Origin: an uncultured Shewanella sp.
GTDB taxonomy: Bacteria; Pseudomonadota; Gammaproteobacteria; Enterobacterales; Shewanellaceae
DNA length: 64,000 bases
NCBI RefSeq assembly: GCF_947491715.1
Contig: NZ_CANLKR010000003.1
Coordinates: 62,001 to 126,000 of the forward strand
Direction: 5' to 3'
Both the position numbers and the translations under genes were made by a program. Below the pieces are notes generated by a model that saw only the letters and a program-made list of their open reading frames with translations, did no database searches and had not been told where the DNA came from. Numbering within the stretch: the stretch's first letter is position 1; each line of letters opens with the position of its first letter. Below, piece after piece: positions 63,969-64,000 of this stretch.

Positions 63969-64000
63969 TGTGCACAAATGACAATGATACAAAGTGTTAC

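Overview
The window is a chromosomal segment of a marine gammaproteobacterium, most likely Shewanella or a close relative (Alteromonadales). This is inferred from gene content and order: metG/apbC(mrp)-udk-dcd, pabC-mltG-tmk-holB-tatD, dsbB-nhaB next to fadR, tamA-tamB, asnS-nudL-pabB-fumarase, and trxB-ald-lrp. I saw no rRNA, tRNA, CRISPR array, complete insertion sequence or prophage.

Layout. 1-4.3 kb: the 5' part of a CitMHS-type citrate transporter, a large beta-propeller-like lipoprotein, a small low-complexity protein and a Nif3/YbgI protein. 4.5-15.2 kb: a housekeeping block (metG; apbC-udk-dcd; pabC-mltG-tmk-holB-tatD; rsmF). 15.3-19.6 kb: a nucleoside-recognition membrane protein, an unusual alkaline-phosphatase-superfamily protein, ycgN and a GNAT. 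19.6-24.1 kb: a complete arginine deiminase pathway on the minus strand (arcA, arcC, ornithine carbamoyltransferase, antiporter) that would turn arginine into ornithine, ammonia, CO2 and ATP. 24.4-30 kb: dsbB, nhaB, fadR and a BetT-type choline transporter. 30.3-37.1 kb: a secreted metzincin and the tamA-tamB outer-membrane assembly pair. 37.5-43.5 kb: accessory small genes (CBS protein, two cysteine-hydrolase-fold or GNAT enzymes, a membrane protein, PhzF, ABM protein, cytochrome b561) ending in a frameshifted questin-oxidase-like gene. 44-50.2 kb: lipocalin blc, asnS, nudL, pabB and class I fumarase. 50.3-60.9 kb: an accessory region. 61-64 kb: trxB, ald, lrp.

The most interesting accessory part is 56.3-60.9 kb. 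A FATP-type acyl-CoA synthetase and a HIT protein are transcribed divergently from a three-gene unit: a LuxI-fold N-acyltransferase carrying the spaced charged residues of the autoinducer-synthase family, a SnoaL-like protein, and a heme-oxygenase-like diiron protein (HDO type). An AraC-type regulator and a class III aminotransferase lie just to the left. Together they look like a small pathway that makes and tailors a fatty-acyl amine or amide, with no LuxR partner in the window. Its product is unknown and the assignment is inference.

Three short elements with terminal inverted repeats (MITE-like; 43.5, 50.3 and 52.9 kb) sit in the accessory DNA. One abuts a stop codon at a TA dinucleotide, and one appears to have broken a small membrane-protein gene. 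Several simple tandem repeats (13 bp, 9 bp, and a coding 6 bp repeat giving an Asp-Lys tract) are also present.
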